Origin: Tetrapyrgos nigripes
Lineage: Eukaryota; Basidiomycota; Agaricomycetes; Agaricales; Campanellaceae
Assembly (NCBI GenBank): GCA_013368315.1
Contig: JAACJM010000056.1
Location: 248,001 to 312,000 of the forward strand
Direction of reading: 5' to 3'
Length of the DNA: 64,000 nt
The notes under the pieces were generated by a model. That model was not told the DNA's origin. It saw only the letters and a list, made by a program, of their open reading frames with translations, and did not search any database. Shown in pieces: positions 63,401-64,000 of the stretch. A program made the translations under genes and the position numbers. Every line of letters starts with the position of its first letter. The first letter of the stretch is position 1.

Positions 63401-63646
63401 TCTGAGTGCCATTGGAAAATGTACAGAAATATCGGAAATATCCAGAAATATCCAGAAAAACTCGGACAAACTCAGAACTCAAACTTTCTCGTCGGAATTC
63501 CTCGGCGTCGTTTTTGACTGGGGATAAGTACTTGAGTACTCACACCGCTTGAGTACTCACACCGCAAGAAACTGGGCCGCTGTAATTTGGCAGTAGTTGA
63601 TGCATTATATTGTTGGCATGTCATGTACGCTCGCTCCTCCAATCAT
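60415..63646. other. 3.2-kb gene-poor region
   Basis: No supported gene. A 277-codon open stretch on the minus strand (63482-62649) was judged spurious. Short internal repeats are present: three AATCATCAAGAA-like units near 62570-62600 and ATATCCAGAA units at 63430-63460. A GAGGCCTGAGGCCTGAGGGC run lies near 61990. The left part holds the promoter of the gene at 60414. Confidence 0.45.
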
Positions 63647-64000
63647 CTAGGAGTGTGCGCAGGTGTAGATGGGGATGTTAGACGAGGTCAATGATGAGGA
63701 CATGGGTGTGGTGGTACCATTCGTAGTAGCTGTGACGGTGGTGGTGGTGTTGGTCCCAGTAGTATCAGTAGTCGGTGTGACGTTGGTAGCGAGGAACCCA
63801 TCGCTCCAGTCGTCGCCGTGGTAGGACCGCTCGTCGTCCTAGTGGGGCGATGAAGAAGCCGTAGTAGCGATGGTGCCAGTGGTAGTAGTGCCGCTCGTCG
63901 TCCCAGTCGTCGTCCTAGTCATGGTGATTCCAGTGTTGGTGCCCGTGGTACCAGAATGAGCATAGTCACATCTAGAGTGCAAGAAATAAAACATACAGAT
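63647..64000 (-). pseudogene. Thr/Ser-rich repetitive protein tail, truncated by window edge, with in-frame stop
   Basis: On the minus strand the sequence reads as Thr/Gly-rich repeats (TRTTTGTTSGTTTTGT) down to a TAG at 63841-63839. The same frame then resumes as Thr-rich (TDTTGTNTTTTVTATTNGTT) and ends at 63647 (IPIYTCAHS). The composition is that of mucin-like cell-wall or secreted proteins, in which case the main part lies beyond 64000. The internal stop could mean a pseudogene, a base-level error, or an intron. The listed end is the window edge. Confidence 0.35.

Noticed and set aside
62649..63482. 277-codon open stretch on the minus strand
   Set aside because: No family features, composition shifts from Ser/Pro-rich to Cys/Val-rich chance sequence, and stops and pseudo-splice sites do not form a coherent gene. 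It looks like an AT/GC-skew-driven open frame.

Overview
The window is nuclear DNA from a filamentous basidiomycete, most likely a mushroom-forming Agaricomycete. The evidence is dense, intron-rich genes with introns of about 45-70 nt (GTRNGT donors, CTNA-type branch sites, YAG acceptors), mixed strand orientation with no operons, and a fungal gene set (CTK3, Cdc11-type septin, PPG1, WOPR/Gti1-Pac2 regulators, Cys3/Met4-like bZIP, Tsr1). All gene models were spliced by hand from reading-frame continuity and family knowledge. No alignment or search was run.

Layout. 1-2.2 kb: 3' part of a large Ser/Thr-rich protein (-) that has a full-length paralogue at 57.0-60.4 kb. 3.7-4.4 kb: an orphan ORF (+). 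6.2-11.5 kb: an RKM4/SETD6-like SET methyltransferase (-), a CRAL-TRIO protein with a C-terminal membrane tail (+) and PPG1 phosphatase (-). 13.0-19.2 kb: a C2H2 zinc-finger protein (+), the splicing factor CWC24 (-) and a bZIP factor (+) preceded by several short upstream ORFs. 20.9-26.0 kb: a LysM protein (+) and CTK3 (+). 27.4-32.3 kb: a glycolipid transfer protein (-) divergent from a GAF-type free methionine-R-sulfoxide reductase (+), then cysteinyl-tRNA synthetase (-) with an N-terminal presequence-like extension. 33.4-39.5 kb: two tandem WOPR-domain transcription factors (+). 41.4-47.3 kb: septin CDC11 (+) and ribosome-biogenesis factor TSR1 (+). 48.3-49.9 kb: a rearranged patch with an inverted repeat, tRNA-box-like motifs, a 125-bp tandem duplication and three small ORFs. 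49.9-56.1 kb: a CLC chloride channel/antiporter (-) and an alpha/beta hydrolase ending in a PTS1-like tripeptide (+). 57.0-60.4 kb: the large paralogue (-). 60.4-64.0 kb: gene-poor, closing with the tail of a Thr-rich repetitive protein (-).

Most genes are housekeeping functions (translation, ribosome assembly, splicing, CTD phosphorylation, septins, ion and lipid transport, redox repair) mixed with regulators (bZIP, C2H2, two WOPR). There is no biosynthetic cluster, no intact transposon and no obvious foreign segment. The less ordinary signals are the uORF array ahead of the bZIP gene, the tandem WOPR pair with a differing intron, the two paralogues at the window ends, a reductase lacking one conserved cysteine, the dual-start cysteinyl-tRNA synthetase and the repeat patch at 48.8-49.9 kb.
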